From contig JADCAS010000004.1 in NCBI GenBank assembly GCA_020401865.1, positions 558,001 to 622,000 on the forward strand: DNA of 64,000 nt, read 5' to 3'. Source of the stretch: Phenylobacterium sp. (GTDB lineage Bacteria; Pseudomonadota; Alphaproteobacteria; Caulobacterales; Caulobacteraceae). This document shows positions 26,108-35,933 of the stretch, in pieces. Position 1 is the first letter of the stretch, and every line of letters starts with the position of its first letter. The notes beneath the pieces are model-generated. The model did no database searches. It worked only from the letters and a program-made list of their open reading frames with translations, and was not told the origin of the DNA. Both the position numbers and the translations under genes were made by a program.

Positions 26108-26985
26108 TGTCCATTCTGATCGGCAAAGAAACCCGGGTCATCTGTCAGGGCATTACCGGCGCCCAGGGCACCTTCCACTCCGAGCAGGCCATCGCCTACG
26201 GGACCAGGATGGTTGGCGGCGTGACCCCCGGCAAGGGCGGGACCACCCATGTGGGTCTGCCGGTATTCAATACGGTGGATGAAGCCGTGCGGCAGACGGG
26301 CGCGGACGCCAGCGTGATCTATGTGCCGCCGCCCTTCGCTGCGGATTCGATCCTCGAAGCGATCGAAGCCGAGATTCCCCTGATCGTCTGCATCACTGAA
26401 GGCATTCCTGTCGCGGACATGGTCAAGGTCAAGCGCGCCCTGTCGGGCTCGAGGTCCCGCCTGATCGGCCCGAACTGCCCCGGCGTCCTGACGCCGGAAG
26501 CCTGCAAGATCGGCATCATGCCCGGGAATATCTTCCGCAAGGGTTCGGTGGGTGTTGTTTCCCGGTCGGGTACGCTTACCTACGAGGCGGTGTTCCAGAC
26601 CAGCCAGGTCGGCCTTGGCCAGACCACGGCCGTGGGCATTGGCGGGGACCCCGTGAAGGGCACGGAGTTCATCGACGTGCTCGACATGTTCCTGAAGGAT
26701 CCCGAAACCGAGTCGATCATCATGATCGGCGAAATCGGCGGTTCGGCTGAAGAAGATGCTGCGGAATTCATAAAGAATTCAGCCATTCGGAAGCCTATGG
26801 TCGGGTTCATTGCGGGTCGCACCGCCCCGCCCGGACGCAGGATGGGCCATGCCGGCGCCATCATCTCGGGCGGCAAGGGCGGCGCGGAAGACAAGATTGC
26901 GGCGATGGAGTCCGCGGGAATCCGCGTGGCGCCGTCTCCGGCGAAGCTGGGAGAAACCCTGCTCGAGGTGCTGAAAGGCGCCTGA
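26107..26985 (+). CDS. sucD: Succinate--CoA ligase alpha subunit
   Basis: A 292-aa SucD with the CoA-binding Rossmann domain ([19 protein letters not shown]) and the phosphohistidine segment [10 protein letters not shown] near residue 250. TAGRT-like loop [15 protein letters not shown] is intact. It forms the complex with SucC that converts succinyl-CoA to succinate with formation of ATP. Its start overlaps the sucC stop by one base, implying coupled translation. It is followed by an 84-bp gap before sucA. Confidence 0.98.
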   Translation: MSILIGKETRVICQGITGAQGTFHSEQAIAYGTRMVGGVTPGKGGTTHVGLPVFNTVDEAVRQTGADASVIYVPPPFAADSILEAIEAEIPLIVCITEGIPVADMVKVKRALSGSRSRLIGPNCPGVLTPEACKIGIMPGNIFRKGSVGVVSRSGTLTYEAVFQTSQVGLGQTTAVGIGGDPVKGTEFIDVLDMFLKDPETESIIMIGEIGGSAEEDAAEFIKNSAIRKPMVGFIAGRTAPPGRRMGHAGAIISGGKGGAEDKIAAMESAGIRVAPSPAKLGETLLEVLKGA

Positions 26986-27069
26986 CGGGGCCTGACAATT
27001 CAACCTTGAGCGGTCCAGATCGACTCTCCTCCAGAAGGCGTCGCGGGCCGCCGGCGACAGGCGGACGAC

Positions 27070-30018
27070 ATGGCGGACGACGCTGGACGGATCAACGAGC
27101 TGCTGGCTGAAACCTCCTTCCTCTATGGCGGGAACGCCGCCTTCATCGAGGACCTCTACGCCCGCTGGCTGAAGGCGCCGGACTCCGTCGAGCCCTCCTG
27201 GCGAAGCTTCTTCGCCTCCGTCCATGACCGGGCCGGCGTGGGCCAGCCCCTGTCGCCGCCGTCCTGGACGGCGAGGGCCGCGCCCGCCGCCCGGCCCGAC
27301 TGGCTCTCGGCCATCGACGGGCTCTGGCCGGCCGTGGAGGCCAAGCTCGCCTCGAAGATCGCCGACCGGACCCCCGCCGCCCCCGCCCAGGACGTTCGCG
27401 CGGCCACCCTCGATTCCCTCCGCGCCATCATGATGATCCGGGCCTACCGGATGCGGGGACACCTGCGGGCCAACCTCGACCCCCTGGGCATCGCCATGCC
27501 CGAGGGCGACGCCTCGGAGCTGGATCCCGCCTCCTACGGCTTCAGCGAGGCCGACTACGACCGCCCCATCTTCCTGGACTACGTTCTGGGTCTGGAGACC
27601 GGGACCCTCCGCGAGATCCTGGCCATCCTCAAGCGCACCTACTGCTCGGACATCGGCGTGCAGTACATGCATATCTCCGATCCGGCCCAGAAGGCCTGGC
27701 TGCAGGAGCGGATCGAGGGCCGCGACAAGGAGATCGTTTTCACCCGCGAGGGCAAGATCGCCATCCTCAAGAAGCTGATCGAGACCGAAGGCTTCGAACG
27801 CTTCCTGCACAAGCGCTTCCCGGGCACCAAGCGCTTCGGCCTGGACGGCGGCGAGTCCATGGTCCCGGCCCTGGAGCAGATCATCAAGCGCGGCGGCGCC
27901 CTTGGAGTCCAGGACATCGTCATCGGCATGCCGCACCGTGGGCGGCTGAACGTTCTGGCCGCGGTGATGGGCAAGCCGTACCACGTGATCTTCCACGAGT
28001 TCCAGGGCGGCTCGAGCCTGCCCTCCGACGTCGAGGGATCGGGCGACGTCAAGTATCACATGGGCGCCTCGTCCGACCGCGCCTTCGACGGGAATACCGT
28101 CCACCTGTCCCTGACGGCCAATCCCTCGCACCTGGAGATCGTCAATCCGGTGGTGCTGGGCAAGGCGCGCGCCAAGCAGGCCTTCGTACTCCGGGAGACC
28201 CCTGACGCCGGGCGCAGTCACGTCCTGCCCCTGCTGCTGCATGGCGACGCCGCCTTTGCGGGCCAGGGGGTGGTGGCCGAGTGCTTCGCCATCTCCGGGA
28301 CGCGGGGCTACCGCACCGGCGGCTGCGTCCACTTCATCGTGAACAACCAGATCGGCTTCACGACCGCGCCCAAGTACAGCCGCTCCTCGCCCTACCCCTC
28401 GGACGTGGCGCTGATGGTCGAGGCGCCGATCTTCCACGTCAACGGCGACGACCCCGAGGCGACGGTCTACGCCGCGAAGGTGGCCACCGAGTTCCGCCAG
28501 AAATTCGGCAAGGACGTGGTCATCGACATGTTCTGCTACCGACGGTTCGGTCACAACGAGGGCGATGACCCGACCATGACCTCGCCGCTGATGTACGCGC
28601 GGATCAAGGACCACCCCAGCACCCGCGAAATCTACGCCCGTCAGCTGATCGCGGAAGGCGTCGTCACTGAGCCCGAGGTCGCGCAGTGGATGTCCGAGTT
28701 CGAGGCCTTCCTCGACGCGGAGTTCGACGCCGGCAAGGCCTACAAGGCGGACAAGGCGGACTGGCTGGATGGCAAGTGGGCGGGGCTCGCCCTGCCGGAG
28801 GGCGAAGACAGGCGGGGGAACACCTCGGTGCCTCTGTCCCGCCTCAAAGCGATCGGCGAGCGGATCACGGTCGTCCCCGAGGGGGTCGATGTTCACAAGA
28901 ATGTTCGCCGGGTGATAGAGGCGCGGAAGTCTGCGATTGAGACTGGCGAGGGAATCGACTGGGCCACCGGCGAGCATCTCGCCTTCGGCAGCCTGCTTCA
29001 GGAGGGCTTCCCGGTCCGCCTGGCGGGGCAGGACAGCGTTCGCGGAACCTTCACCCAGCGCCACAGCGACATCGTCGACCAGACGACCGAGGCTCACTAC
29101 ACGCCTCTCAACAATATCGGCCCCGGCCAGGCGCACTTCGAGGTCATCGACTCACCTCTCTCCGAGGAGGCGGTGCTGGGCTTCGAGTACGGCTTCTCCC
29201 TGGCGGACCCCAAGACCCTGGTGCTCTGGGAAGGCCAGTTCGGCGACTTCGCCAACGGCGCCCAGGTGGTGATCGACCAGTTCATCTCGTCCGGCGAGCG
29301 CAAGTGGCTGCGGATGAGCGGCCTGGTCCTGCTGCTGCCGCACGGCTACGAGGGCCAGGGCCCCGAGCACTCTTCCGCCCGCCTGGAGCGCTTTCTCCAG
29401 CTCTGCGCGGAGGACAACCTCCAGGTCGTCAACTGCACCACCCCGGCCAACTACTTCCACGTGCTGCGCCGGCAAATGCGCCGGGAGTTCCGCAAGCCCC
29501 TGGTGGTCATGACGCCCAAGTCGCTCCTTCGGCACAAGAAGGCGGTGTCGCTCCTGTCCGAACTGGCAGAAGGCTCGTCCTTCCACCGGGTCCTGCATGA
29601 CGACGCCGAACGCGGCCGCCACACCGCGCTGACCCTCGACCCGCCGGAGAAGATCCGTCGTGTCGTCCTGTGCTCGGGCAAGGTCTATTTCGACCTCCTT
29701 GAAGCCCGGGAGGAGCGCGGCCTGACCGACATCTACCTGATGCGGCTCGAGCAGTTCTATCCCTGGCCGATGAAGTCCCTGTCGACCGAGCTGTCGCGGT
29801 TCCCCAACGCCGAACTGGTCTGGTGCCAGGAAGAGCCGAAGAATATGGGCGGCTGGACCTTTGTCGATCCCTGGCTCGAGCTGACCCTGGAACGCCTGAA
29901 GGTGAAGGCCAGGCGCGCCCGCTATGTGGGCCGGCCCGCCTCCGCCTCCACCGCCGCCGGCCAGATGAGCCGGCACAACCGCGAACTCCAGGCCTTCCTC
30001 ACCGAAGCCCTCGCGTAA
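27070..30018 (+). CDS. sucA: 2-oxoglutarate dehydrogenase E1 component
   Basis: A 982-aa thiamine-diphosphate enzyme, first component of the oxoglutarate dehydrogenase complex. The N-terminus ([20 protein letters not shown]) is the E2-binding segment of OdhA. The active-site His lies in [11 protein letters not shown]; the ThDP/Mg region has [16 protein letters not shown] and [11 protein letters not shown]. The transketolase-like second half includes [22 protein letters not shown] and ends in the C-terminal dimer domain [12 protein letters not shown]. Length is as expected. It decarboxylates 2-oxoglutarate and hands succinyl to the lipoyl arm of OdhB. Confidence 0.98.
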   Translation: MADDAGRINELLAETSFLYGGNAAFIEDLYARWLKAPDSVEPSWRSFFASVHDRAGVGQPLSPPSWTARAAPAARPDWLSAIDGLWPAVEAKLASKIADRTPAAPAQDVRAATLDSLRAIMMIRAYRMRGHLRANLDPLGIAMPEGDASELDPASYGFSEADYDRPIFLDYVLGLETGTLREILAILKRTYCSDIGVQYMHISDPAQKAWLQERIEGRDKEIVFTREGKIAILKKLIETEGFERFLHKRFPGTKRFGLDGGESMVPALEQIIKRGGALGVQDIVIGMPHRGRLNVLAAVMGKPYHVIFHEFQGGSSLPSDVEGSGDVKYHMGASSDRAFDGNTVHLSLTANPSHLEIVNPVVLGKARAKQAFVLRETPDAGRSHVLPLLLHGDAAFAGQGVVAECFAISGTRGYRTGGCVHFIVNNQIGFTTAPKYSRSSPYPSDVALMVEAPIFHVNGDDPEATVYAAKVATEFRQKFGKDVVIDMFCYRRFGHNEGDDPTMTSPLMYARIKDHPSTREIYARQLIAEGVVTEPEVAQWMSEFEAFLDAEFDAGKAYKADKADWLDGKWAGLALPEGEDRRGNTSVPLSRLKAIGERITVVPEGVDVHKNVRRVIEARKSAIETGEGIDWATGEHLAFGSLLQEGFPVRLAGQDSVRGTFTQRHSDIVDQTTEAHYTPLNNIGPGQAHFEVIDSPLSEEAVLGFEYGFSLADPKTLVLWEGQFGDFANGAQVVIDQFISSGERKWLRMSGLVLLLPHGYEGQGPEHSSARLERFLQLCAEDNLQVVNCTTPANYFHVLRRQMRREFRKPLVVMTPKSLLRHKKAVSLLSELAEGSSFHRVLHDDAERGRHTALTLDPPEKIRRVVLCSGKVYFDLLEAREERGLTDIYLMRLEQFYPWPMKSLSTELSRFPNAELVWCQEEPKNMGGWTFVDPWLELTLERLKVKARRARYVGRPASASTAAGQMSRHNRELQAFLTEALA

Positions 30019-30034
30019 AGAAGAGGACACGATC

Positions 30035-31264
30035 ATGGCCGACATCATGACCCCCGCCCTCGGAGAATCCGTCTCCGAGGCCACCGTGGCGCGCTGGACC
30101 AAGAAGCCCGGAGAGTCGGTCCGCAAGGATGAAATCCTCGTCGAACTGGAGACCGACAAGGTCAGCCTCGAGGTGGCCGCGCCTGCCGACGGCGTGCTGG
30201 AGTCCATTTCCGCCGAGGAGGGCGCCACGGTCGAGCCGGGCGCCGTGCTGGGTCGGGTGAGGGAGGGCGCCGCCGCTTCCACACCCGCCGCCGCCCCTGC
30301 GCCCTCTGCCCCCAAGGTCGCCAAGCCTGCGCCTGCGCCTGCGCCTGCGCCTGCGGCCCCGGCCCCCGCCGCAGCAGCTTCCGCTGCACCGGTCCTGGCC
30401 CCCTCGGCTCAGCGAATCGCTACCGAGGGCAGGCTCGACCCGGCCGCCATCGCCGGCACGGGCAAGGGGGGCCGCGTGACCAAGGCCGACGCCCTTGCCG
30501 CCCTCGAGGCCCGGGCCGCCGCCCCGCCGCCTGCGCCTGCGCCCGCCGCCCCGCGGGAGGCCCACGCCCGGGAGGAGCGCATCCGGATGACCCGGCTGCG
30601 GCAGACCATCGCCCGCCGCCTCAAGGAGGCCCAGCAGACCGCCGCCATGCTCACGACCTTCAACGAGGTCGACATGAGCGCTGTCATGGCCCTGCGGGGC
30701 ACCTACAAGGACGCCTTCGAGAAGACCCACGGCGTGAAGCTCGGCTTCATGGGCTTCTTCGTCCGGGCCTGCATCCACGCCCTGAAGTCCGTGCCCGAGG
30801 TCAACGCCGAGATCGACGGTCAGGACCTGATCTACAAGAACCACTACGATATCGGCGTCGCCGTCGGCACCGAGCGCGGCCTGGTCGTGCCGGTGGTGCG
30901 CGACGCTGACCTCCTGTCCCTGGCGGGGATCGAGAAGGCCATCGGCGACCTCGGCAAGAAGGCCCGCGACGGCGCCCTGGCCCTGGACGACCTGCAGGGC
31001 GGCACCTTCACCATCTCGAACGGCGGGGTCTATGGCTCGCTGATGTCGACGCCGATCCTCAACGCGCCTCAATCGGGCATCCTGGGCATGCACAAGATCC
31101 AGGAGCGCCCGGTGGCCGTGAATGGCCAGGTGGTGATCCGTCCGATGATGTATCTTGCCCTGTCCTATGACCACAGGATCGTCGACGGCCAGGGCGCCGT
31201 CACCTTCCTGGTGCGAGTCAAGGAAGCCATCGAGGATCCGCAGCGCCTGCTGCTCGACATCTGA
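30035..31264 (+). CDS. odhB: Dihydrolipoamide succinyltransferase, E2 component of oxoglutarate dehydrogenase
   Basis: A 409-aa E2. One lipoyl domain at residues 1-75 with K42 in [11 protein letters not shown]; an Ala/Pro linker at about 90-125; the peripheral subunit-binding domain at about 125-165 ([19 protein letters not shown]); a second short Ala/Pro linker; and the catalytic domain from about 185, with the active-site His in [11 protein letters not shown]. It transfers succinyl to CoA and forms the core of the complex. The first linker is partly encoded by a GCCTGC tandem repeat. A RBS AAGAGGA precedes the ATG. Confidence 0.98.
   Translation: MADIMTPALGESVSEATVARWTKKPGESVRKDEILVELETDKVSLEVAAPADGVLESISAEEGATVEPGAVLGRVREGAAASTPAAAPAPSAPKVAKPAPAPAPAPAAPAPAAAASAAPVLAPSAQRIATEGRLDPAAIAGTGKGGRVTKADALAALEARAAAPPPAPAPAAPREAHAREERIRMTRLRQTIARRLKEAQQTAAMLTTFNEVDMSAVMALRGTYKDAFEKTHGVKLGFMGFFVRACIHALKSVPEVNAEIDGQDLIYKNHYDIGVAVGTERGLVVPVVRDADLLSLAGIEKAIGDLGKKARDGALALDDLQGGTFTISNGGVYGSLMSTPILNAPQSGILGMHKIQERPVAVNGQVVIRPMMYLALSYDHRIVDGQGAVTFLVRVKEAIEDPQRLLLDI
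30325..30354 (+). repeat. Five GCCTGC hexamer repeats in the odhB linker
   Basis: Five perfect tandem copies of GCCTGC, coding for an alternating Pro-Ala run in the lipoyl-domain linker. An in-frame 6-bp unit means copy-number change would lengthen or shorten the linker by two residues without a frameshift. Confidence 0.9.
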
Positions 31265-31296
31265 ACCCTTCAGGCCCGACCGGGTAAGGAAGCGCC

Positions 31297-32694
31297 ATGT
31301 CCCAGTACGACGTCGTCATCATCGGGGGCGGCCCCGGCGGCTACAACGCCGCCATCCGCGCCGGCCAGCTCGGCCTGAAGGCCGCCATCATTGAAATGCG
31401 AGAGACCCTCGGCGGCACCTGCCTCAATGTCGGCTGCATGCCGTCAAAGGCCCTCCTGCACGCCTCCGAACTCTACGAGGCCGCGAACCGGGAGTTCGAG
31501 CATCTGGGGATAGAGGTCTCCCCGCGCCTGAACCTTCCTCAGATGATGGGCCAGAAGGACGAGTCGGTGGCCGCCCTGACCAAGGGCGTCGACTTCCTGA
31601 TGAAGAAGAACAAGGTCGAGCGCCTGCTCGGCAGGGGACGGATCGCCGGGCCCGGCAGGGTCGAGGTCGACGGCGCCGACGGCAAGACCGTGACCCTGGA
31701 GGCCCGCAACATCGTCATCGCCACAGGCTCTGAGCCTTCCGGCCTGCCGGGCGTGGCGGTGGACGGGGACCGGATCGTCGACTCTACGGGGGCCCTGTCC
31801 CTGTCCGAGGTCCCGAAGACCATGATCGTCATTGGCGCCGGCATCATCGGGCTCGAGCTCGGTTCGGTCTGGCGGCGGCTGGGCGCCGAGGTGACGGTGA
31901 TCGAGTACCTCGACCGAATCTGTCCCGGCATGGACGCCGAGGTGGCGAAGACCTTCCAGAGAATCCTGACAAAACAGGGCGTCAACTTCCGGCTTGGGTC
32001 CAAGGTGACCGGGGCCAAGGCCGGCAAGTCCAGGGTCGACCTGACGGTGGAGCCCGCCGCCGGCGGCGCCGCCGAGACCCTGTCGGCGGACCGCGTCCTG
32101 CTGGCGATCGGCCGCCGGCCCTACACCACCGGCCTCGGCCTGGAGACCGTGGGGATCGTCCCCGACGCCCGGGGCTTCATCGAGACCGACCATTTCCGGA
32201 CCTCGGCGGCGGGCGTCTGGGCGGTCGGTGACGTGATCCACGGTCCCATGCTGGCTCACAAGGCCGAGGAGGATGGAGTCGCCTGCATCGAGCTCATCGC
32301 CGGAAAGGCGGGGCACGTGGACTACAACCTGGTGCCCAGCGTAGTCTACACGACACCGGAAGTGGCCTGGGTCGGCCGCAATGAGGAGCAGCTGAAGACC
32401 GAGGGCCGCAGCTACAAGGCCGGCAAGTTCCCCTTCGCCGCCAACAGCCGGGCCAAGATCAACCATGAGACCGACGGCTTCGTGAAGGTCCTGGCCGACG
32501 CCGCCACCGATGAAATCCTGGGCGTGCACATCCTGGGGCCGCAGGCGGGGGAGCTCATCGGCGAATACTGCGTCGCCATGGCCTTCCGCGCCGCCAGCGA
32601 GGACATCGCCCGCGTCTGCCATCCGCACCCGACGCGCTCGGAGGCCGGCCGGCAGGCCGCCATGGGCGTCGAAGGCTGGACCATGCAGGCCTGA
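31297..32694 (+). CDS. lpdA: Dihydrolipoyl dehydrogenase (E3)
   Basis: A 465-aa flavoprotein that reoxidises the lipoyl group and reduces NAD. FAD-binding motif IIGGGPGGYNAAIRAGQLG; redox disulfide C42/C47 in TCLNVGCMPSKALLH; NAD-binding motif VIGAGIIGLELGSVWRRLG; second FAD motif VWAVGDVIHGPMLAHKAEEDG; and the catalytic His/Glu in the C-terminal HPHPTRSEA. Last gene of the suc operon, 32 bp after odhB. It probably serves this complex specifically; a pyruvate dehydrogenase E3 may be elsewhere. Confidence 0.97.
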   Translation: MSQYDVVIIGGGPGGYNAAIRAGQLGLKAAIIEMRETLGGTCLNVGCMPSKALLHASELYEAANREFEHLGIEVSPRLNLPQMMGQKDESVAALTKGVDFLMKKNKVERLLGRGRIAGPGRVEVDGADGKTVTLEARNIVIATGSEPSGLPGVAVDGDRIVDSTGALSLSEVPKTMIVIGAGIIGLELGSVWRRLGAEVTVIEYLDRICPGMDAEVAKTFQRILTKQGVNFRLGSKVTGAKAGKSRVDLTVEPAAGGAAETLSADRVLLAIGRRPYTTGLGLETVGIVPDARGFIETDHFRTSAAGVWAVGDVIHGPMLAHKAEEDGVACIELIAGKAGHVDYNLVPSVVYTTPEVAWVGRNEEQLKTEGRSYKAGKFPFAANSRAKINHETDGFVKVLADAATDEILGVHILGPQAGELIGEYCVAMAFRAASEDIARVCHPHPTRSEAGRQAAMGVEGWTMQA

Positions 32695-32715
32695 CGGCCT
32701 GTCAGCAGGGCAGGA

Positions 32716-33480
32716 TCAGAAGCCGAGCACCTTGTAGCCGACCTCCAGACCCCAGTCCCCGGGGCGGCCGTCGCCGGCGAAGACCGAGGGCTTGATCGTC
32801 ACGATGCCCGTGCCGCCAAAGGCGGGCCCGACCACCCGACCGTAGGTCACCGCCATGCCAAAGAAGGTCTTGTCGTTCTCCCAGTCCTGTTTGATCGAGG
32901 GGTCGATCGTGATCAGGTTCCGCGAGTCCTTCAGCTTGGGCACGTAGTAAAGGTCCATGGTCGTGGCGCGGACGTCCCGCCTGCGGTCGTCGCCCCAGAG
33001 CGACTCCGAATGGACGAGGGCCGGGGCGAAGATCGCGCCGTTCTCAAGGAACCAGGCCCTGATGAGCGTTCCCTTGAGGACGTTCTTGCCTGTCCCCAGT
33101 TCGTCCCGGGAGGCCGTGTCGAGGATCAACTCGCCTTGGGCGACCCAGCCGCCCTGGCGGTTCAGGCCAAATACATGGCCGACCTGCACCGAGGCGTCGC
33201 CCAGGCCATAGCTGTCGTTTCCCAGGACGTCGACAGAGGCGATGGGGACCCGGTAGCGGACGTTCCAGTCGCTCTTCTCGCCAAACGGGAGCGTATAGTT
33301 CACCTTCAGGGTATCGCTCCTGAAACCGCCCTTCAGGTCCAGGCGCTCCCAGGTCGTCTGGACCTGTCTGTTCAGCTTTGTCGGGTCCGTGCCGTTGTCG
33401 GGGGCGTTCTCACCATGGGCGCCAGACGCCGCCAAGAGAAGAAGGGCTGCGGCGGAGGCGAAAACGTTCACCGGTCGCAT
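32716..33480 (-). CDS. Outer-membrane beta-barrel-like exported protein
   Basis: A 254-aa protein with a signal peptide (ASAAALLLLAASGAHG). The mature part has amphipathic strands typical of a small outer-membrane barrel (KVNYTLPFG, WNVRYRVPIASVDVLG, ASVQVGHVFGL, GWVAQGELILDT) and ends in a C-terminal Phe (VGYKVLGF), the usual barrel-assembly signal. No precise family is recognised. Its role might be in uptake or sensing of hydrophobic compounds, but nothing in the neighbourhood indicates a substrate. Convergent with lpdA. Confidence 0.72.
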   Translation of the reverse strand: MRPVNVFASAAALLLLAASGAHGENAPDNGTDPTKLNRQVQTTWERLDLKGGFRSDTLKVNYTLPFGEKSDWNVRYRVPIASVDVLGNDSYGLGDASVQVGHVFGLNRQGGWVAQGELILDTASRDELGTGKNVLKGTLIRAWFLENGAIFAPALVHSESLWGDDRRRDVRATTMDLYYVPKLKDSRNLITIDPSIKQDWENDKTFFGMAVTYGRVVGPAFGGTGIVTIKPSVFAGDGRPGDWGLEVGYKVLGF

Positions 33481-33548
33481 GCGGAAACCTCATGATGGTG
33501 AAAATCTTCTGAACGCCGGCAAGAACCGATCATCAGGGTCGTCGATTC

Positions 33549-34463
33549 TTAGCATCTCGGGTGAGCGGCTGCATAGGCCCTGAGCAAGGCGGCGGAATCG
33601 ACCTGGGTGTAGCGCTGGGTGGTGGAGAGCGAGGCGTGGCCCAGCAGTTCCTGGATGGATCTGAGGTCGGCGCCCGCGCCCAGGAGATGGGTGGCGAAGG
33701 CATGCCGCAGGGCGTGGGGCGTGGCGCTGTCCGGGAGGCCCAGCCGTCCGCGCATTCTCTGTACCGCCGCCTGGACATGCCGGGGGGACAACAGCCCCCC
33801 ACGGCGGGCGCGAAAGAGGGGCTCGTCCGGCCCCAGGGGAAAGGGCAGGGCGGCCAGGTAGGCCTCCACCGCCTGAGCTACCCGGGGCAGGACCGGGACC
33901 ATCCGCGTCTTCGCGCCCTTGCCGGTGATGCGCAGGCTCTCGCCCAGGGGGGCGTCCCGGCGGCGCAGGGACAGGGCCTCGGAGATGCGCAGGCCGCAAC
34001 CGTAGAGCAGGGTCAGCACCGCCTCGTCCCGGGCCGCCTCCCAGGGGTCGAGGTCTGCATCGAGTGCGGACTCGGCGAGGAGCTCAAGAGCCTGGTCCTC
34101 GGAGACCGGGCGGGGCGCCGAGGGCCTGACCCTGGGGCCGCGAACAAGCCCGAGCGCGGGGTTGGGAATGTCCAGCCGCCGATCCAGGAAGCGGTGCAGG
34201 GTCCGGATCGCCGAGAGGGACTGGGAGAGCGAGCGGGGGGACAGGGGCGCATCTCCCTGCCGCAACACCGCCAGCCAGGCGCGGATGTCCGCAGCGCTGA
34301 CCTGGCCGAGATCCCCTGCTGCGAGAGGACCGCCGCGGTGTCCCTCCAGGAAGGTCAGGTAACGCCGGCCGATGAAGCCGTAGGCGGCCAGGGTGCGGGG
34401 CGAGAGCCTCCGCTCCTGCTCCAGGTGCTCCAGCCACAGGGCCAGGGCCGCGCGGGCGTCCAT
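33549..34463 (-). CDS. xerC: Site-specific tyrosine recombinase XerC
   Basis: A 304-aa tyrosine recombinase. The N-terminal SAM-like core-binding domain is residues 1-110. The catalytic set is complete: Arg in GCGLRISEALSL, Lys in ITGKGAKTRMVP, HxxR in TPHALRHAFATHLL, His in LLGHASLSTTQ, and Tyr in QRYTQVD. It resolves chromosome dimers at dif with XerD and FtsK. It starts on the last base of the upstream DUF484 stop; xerC, DUF484 and fsa all point left with short gaps, and priA is divergent. Confidence 0.93.
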   Translation of the reverse strand: MDARAALALWLEHLEQERRLSPRTLAAYGFIGRRYLTFLEGHRGGPLAAGDLGQVSAADIRAWLAVLRQGDAPLSPRSLSQSLSAIRTLHRFLDRRLDIPNPALGLVRGPRVRPSAPRPVSEDQALELLAESALDADLDPWEAARDEAVLTLLYGCGLRISEALSLRRRDAPLGESLRITGKGAKTRMVPVLPRVAQAVEAYLAALPFPLGPDEPLFRARRGGLLSPRHVQAAVQRMRGRLGLPDSATPHALRHAFATHLLGAGADLRSIQELLGHASLSTTQRYTQVDSAALLRAYAAAHPRC

Positions 34464-35155
34464 CAGGCGTCTCCGGCCGGCTCCGCGTCCATGAGCCGCC
34501 GGGCCATCCGTTCGGCGACCCGGGCCATGAAGGCGACAAGCTCCGGCCCCATGTCCGGCGTGAAGCCCTCGGGATCGCCGGACCCGAAGCCGATCAGGCC
34601 CGGGCCAGCGGGCAGGTCCAGTCGGGCCAGGGCCATGGAGCGGATGAAGGGGGCCTCATCGCCGAACAGGCCGAGCGCCGTGGCCCGGAAGCCCAGAAGG
34701 AGGTTGGCCCCATCGTCCAGCACACGATCCACGCCGCCGTCCGGCAGGCGGCGCCAGCCATCCGGAGTCGCAGGGCCCTCGAGGCCCAGGGCGCCCGCTT
34801 GAAGGCCGAAACGGGCCCGGGCGATCTCATCCAGGCGAAGGGCGAGGTCGGCGGCGTCCGCCGCGTCAAGGAGATCCACCACTGCCTCCCGGGTCTGGGC
34901 CTGGGCGGCGAAATTGGCCCGGGCGACCGCCTCGAGCCGGGCCCGGGCCTCACTCTCGAGGCGGGCGGTCTCGCTGACCCGGGCGAGGGCGGCGGGACCG
35001 AACTCCACCACGCGGGCGTCTGGCCTCAGGGCCAGGCCCAGGGCCTGGAGGGTCTCAGGATCCCCGGTCAGGATGTCGGGACGGCGGAGCAGGACCGCGC
35101 GCACTGTTTCGGGCCCGGGCTCATCCGTGAAGTCCGCTTCGCCCACACCGCTCAT
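34463..35155 (-). CDS. DUF484 family protein
   Basis: A 230-aa DUF484 protein, a GAF-related family commonly encoded directly upstream of xerC in proteobacteria, as here. The N-terminal half is helical and charged (ETARLESEARARLEAVARA); the C-terminal half has the GAF-like strands (GLIGFGSGDPEGFTPDMG). No ligand or catalytic residues are evident. It overlaps xerC by one base, so the two are translationally linked, which suggests a role connected with recombination or division. Confidence 0.88.
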   Translation of the reverse strand: MSGVGEADFTDEPGPETVRAVLLRRPDILTGDPETLQALGLALRPDARVVEFGPAALARVSETARLESEARARLEAVARANFAAQAQTREAVVDLLDAADAADLALRLDEIARARFGLQAGALGLEGPATPDGWRRLPDGGVDRVLDDGANLLLGFRATALGLFGDEAPFIRSMALARLDLPAGPGLIGFGSGDPEGFTPDMGPELVAFMARVAERMARRLMDAEPAGDA

Positions 35156-35173
35156 CGCCCCTTCGCCCCCGGT

Positions 35174-35827
35174 TCAGAGAATCGACTGTCCCGTGGCGGC
35201 CCAGTCGCTCAGGAACTGAGAAAGCCCCCGTTCGGTTAACGGGTGCTTGAAGAGGGCGGCGAAGACGTCAGGCGGGATCGTCGCACAGTCCGCGCCACGC
35301 AGGGCGGCGGCGGTGACGTGCGCCGGACTCCGGATGGAGGCCGCGAGAATCTCAGTGTCAAAATCGTAGTTGTCGTAGATGGCCCGGATCTCGGTGATCA
35401 GGTCCATGCCCTCCGCGCCATGGTCGTCCAGGCGTCCGATGAAGGGCGAGACATAGGTGGCGCCCGCCTTGGCCGCGAGCAGGGCCTGGGCCGCCGAGAA
35501 GCACAGGGTGACGTTGGTCTGGATTCCCTGCACCGTGAACTCCGATGTCGCCACCAGGCCCTCCCGCGTCAGCGGCACCTTGACCACCACGTTCGGCGCG
35601 ATCGCAGCCAGCTTCACGCCCTCGGCGAGCATGCCCGCCGTGTCCGTGGCGGCGACCTCGGCGCTGACAGGCCCCTCCACCAGTTCGCAGATCTGGGCGA
35701 TGACGTCGAACATGGGCCGGCCCGACTTGGCGATCAGGGTGGGATTGGTCGTCACCCCATCGACGAGGCCCGTGGCGGCGAGGTCCTTCAGGATCGCCAC
35801 GTCGGTGGTGTCGAGGAAAAGTTGCAT
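35174..35827 (-). CDS. fsa: Fructose-6-phosphate aldolase / transaldolase-like protein
   Basis: A 217-aa member of the short transaldolase (MipB/TalC/Fsa) family, from the ATG at 35827; an open extension to 35935 would overlap the priA start and is not conserved. It begins [17 protein letters not shown], with the Schiff-base Lys in [13 protein letters not shown] (about residue 87) and the [12 protein letters not shown] loop. It acts in sugar-phosphate exchange or aldol cleavage; sequence alone does not distinguish transaldolase from Fsa activity. It is divergent from priA and 18 bp before DUF484. Confidence 0.92.
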   Translation of the reverse strand: MQLFLDTTDVAILKDLAATGLVDGVTTNPTLIAKSGRPMFDVIAQICELVEGPVSAEVAATDTAGMLAEGVKLAAIAPNVVVKVPLTREGLVATSEFTVQGIQTNVTLCFSAAQALLAAKAGATYVSPFIGRLDDHGAEGMDLITEIRAIYDNYDFDTEILAASIRSPAHVTAAALRGADCATIPPDVFAALFKHPLTERGLSQFLSDWAATGQSIL

Positions 35828-35933
35828 CTGGCTGCGTCCGCTTTTGTTGAAGAGGTCTTGTAGGACTCCCGGGGCCGCCCCGGAAGCCCTGACGGCTCCC
35901 GGTCCGGGACGGACCAGTCTATGAAGGCGCGAC

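Noticed and set aside
26779..29136. 785-codon open frame opposite sucA
   Set aside because: Product is low-complexity (Gly/Val/His/Arg-rich) and the sense strand encodes an unmistakable full-length E1. It is a high-GC shadow.
30325..30354. CRISPR-like short repeats
   Set aside because: Tandem hexamers without spacers inside the odhB coding region.
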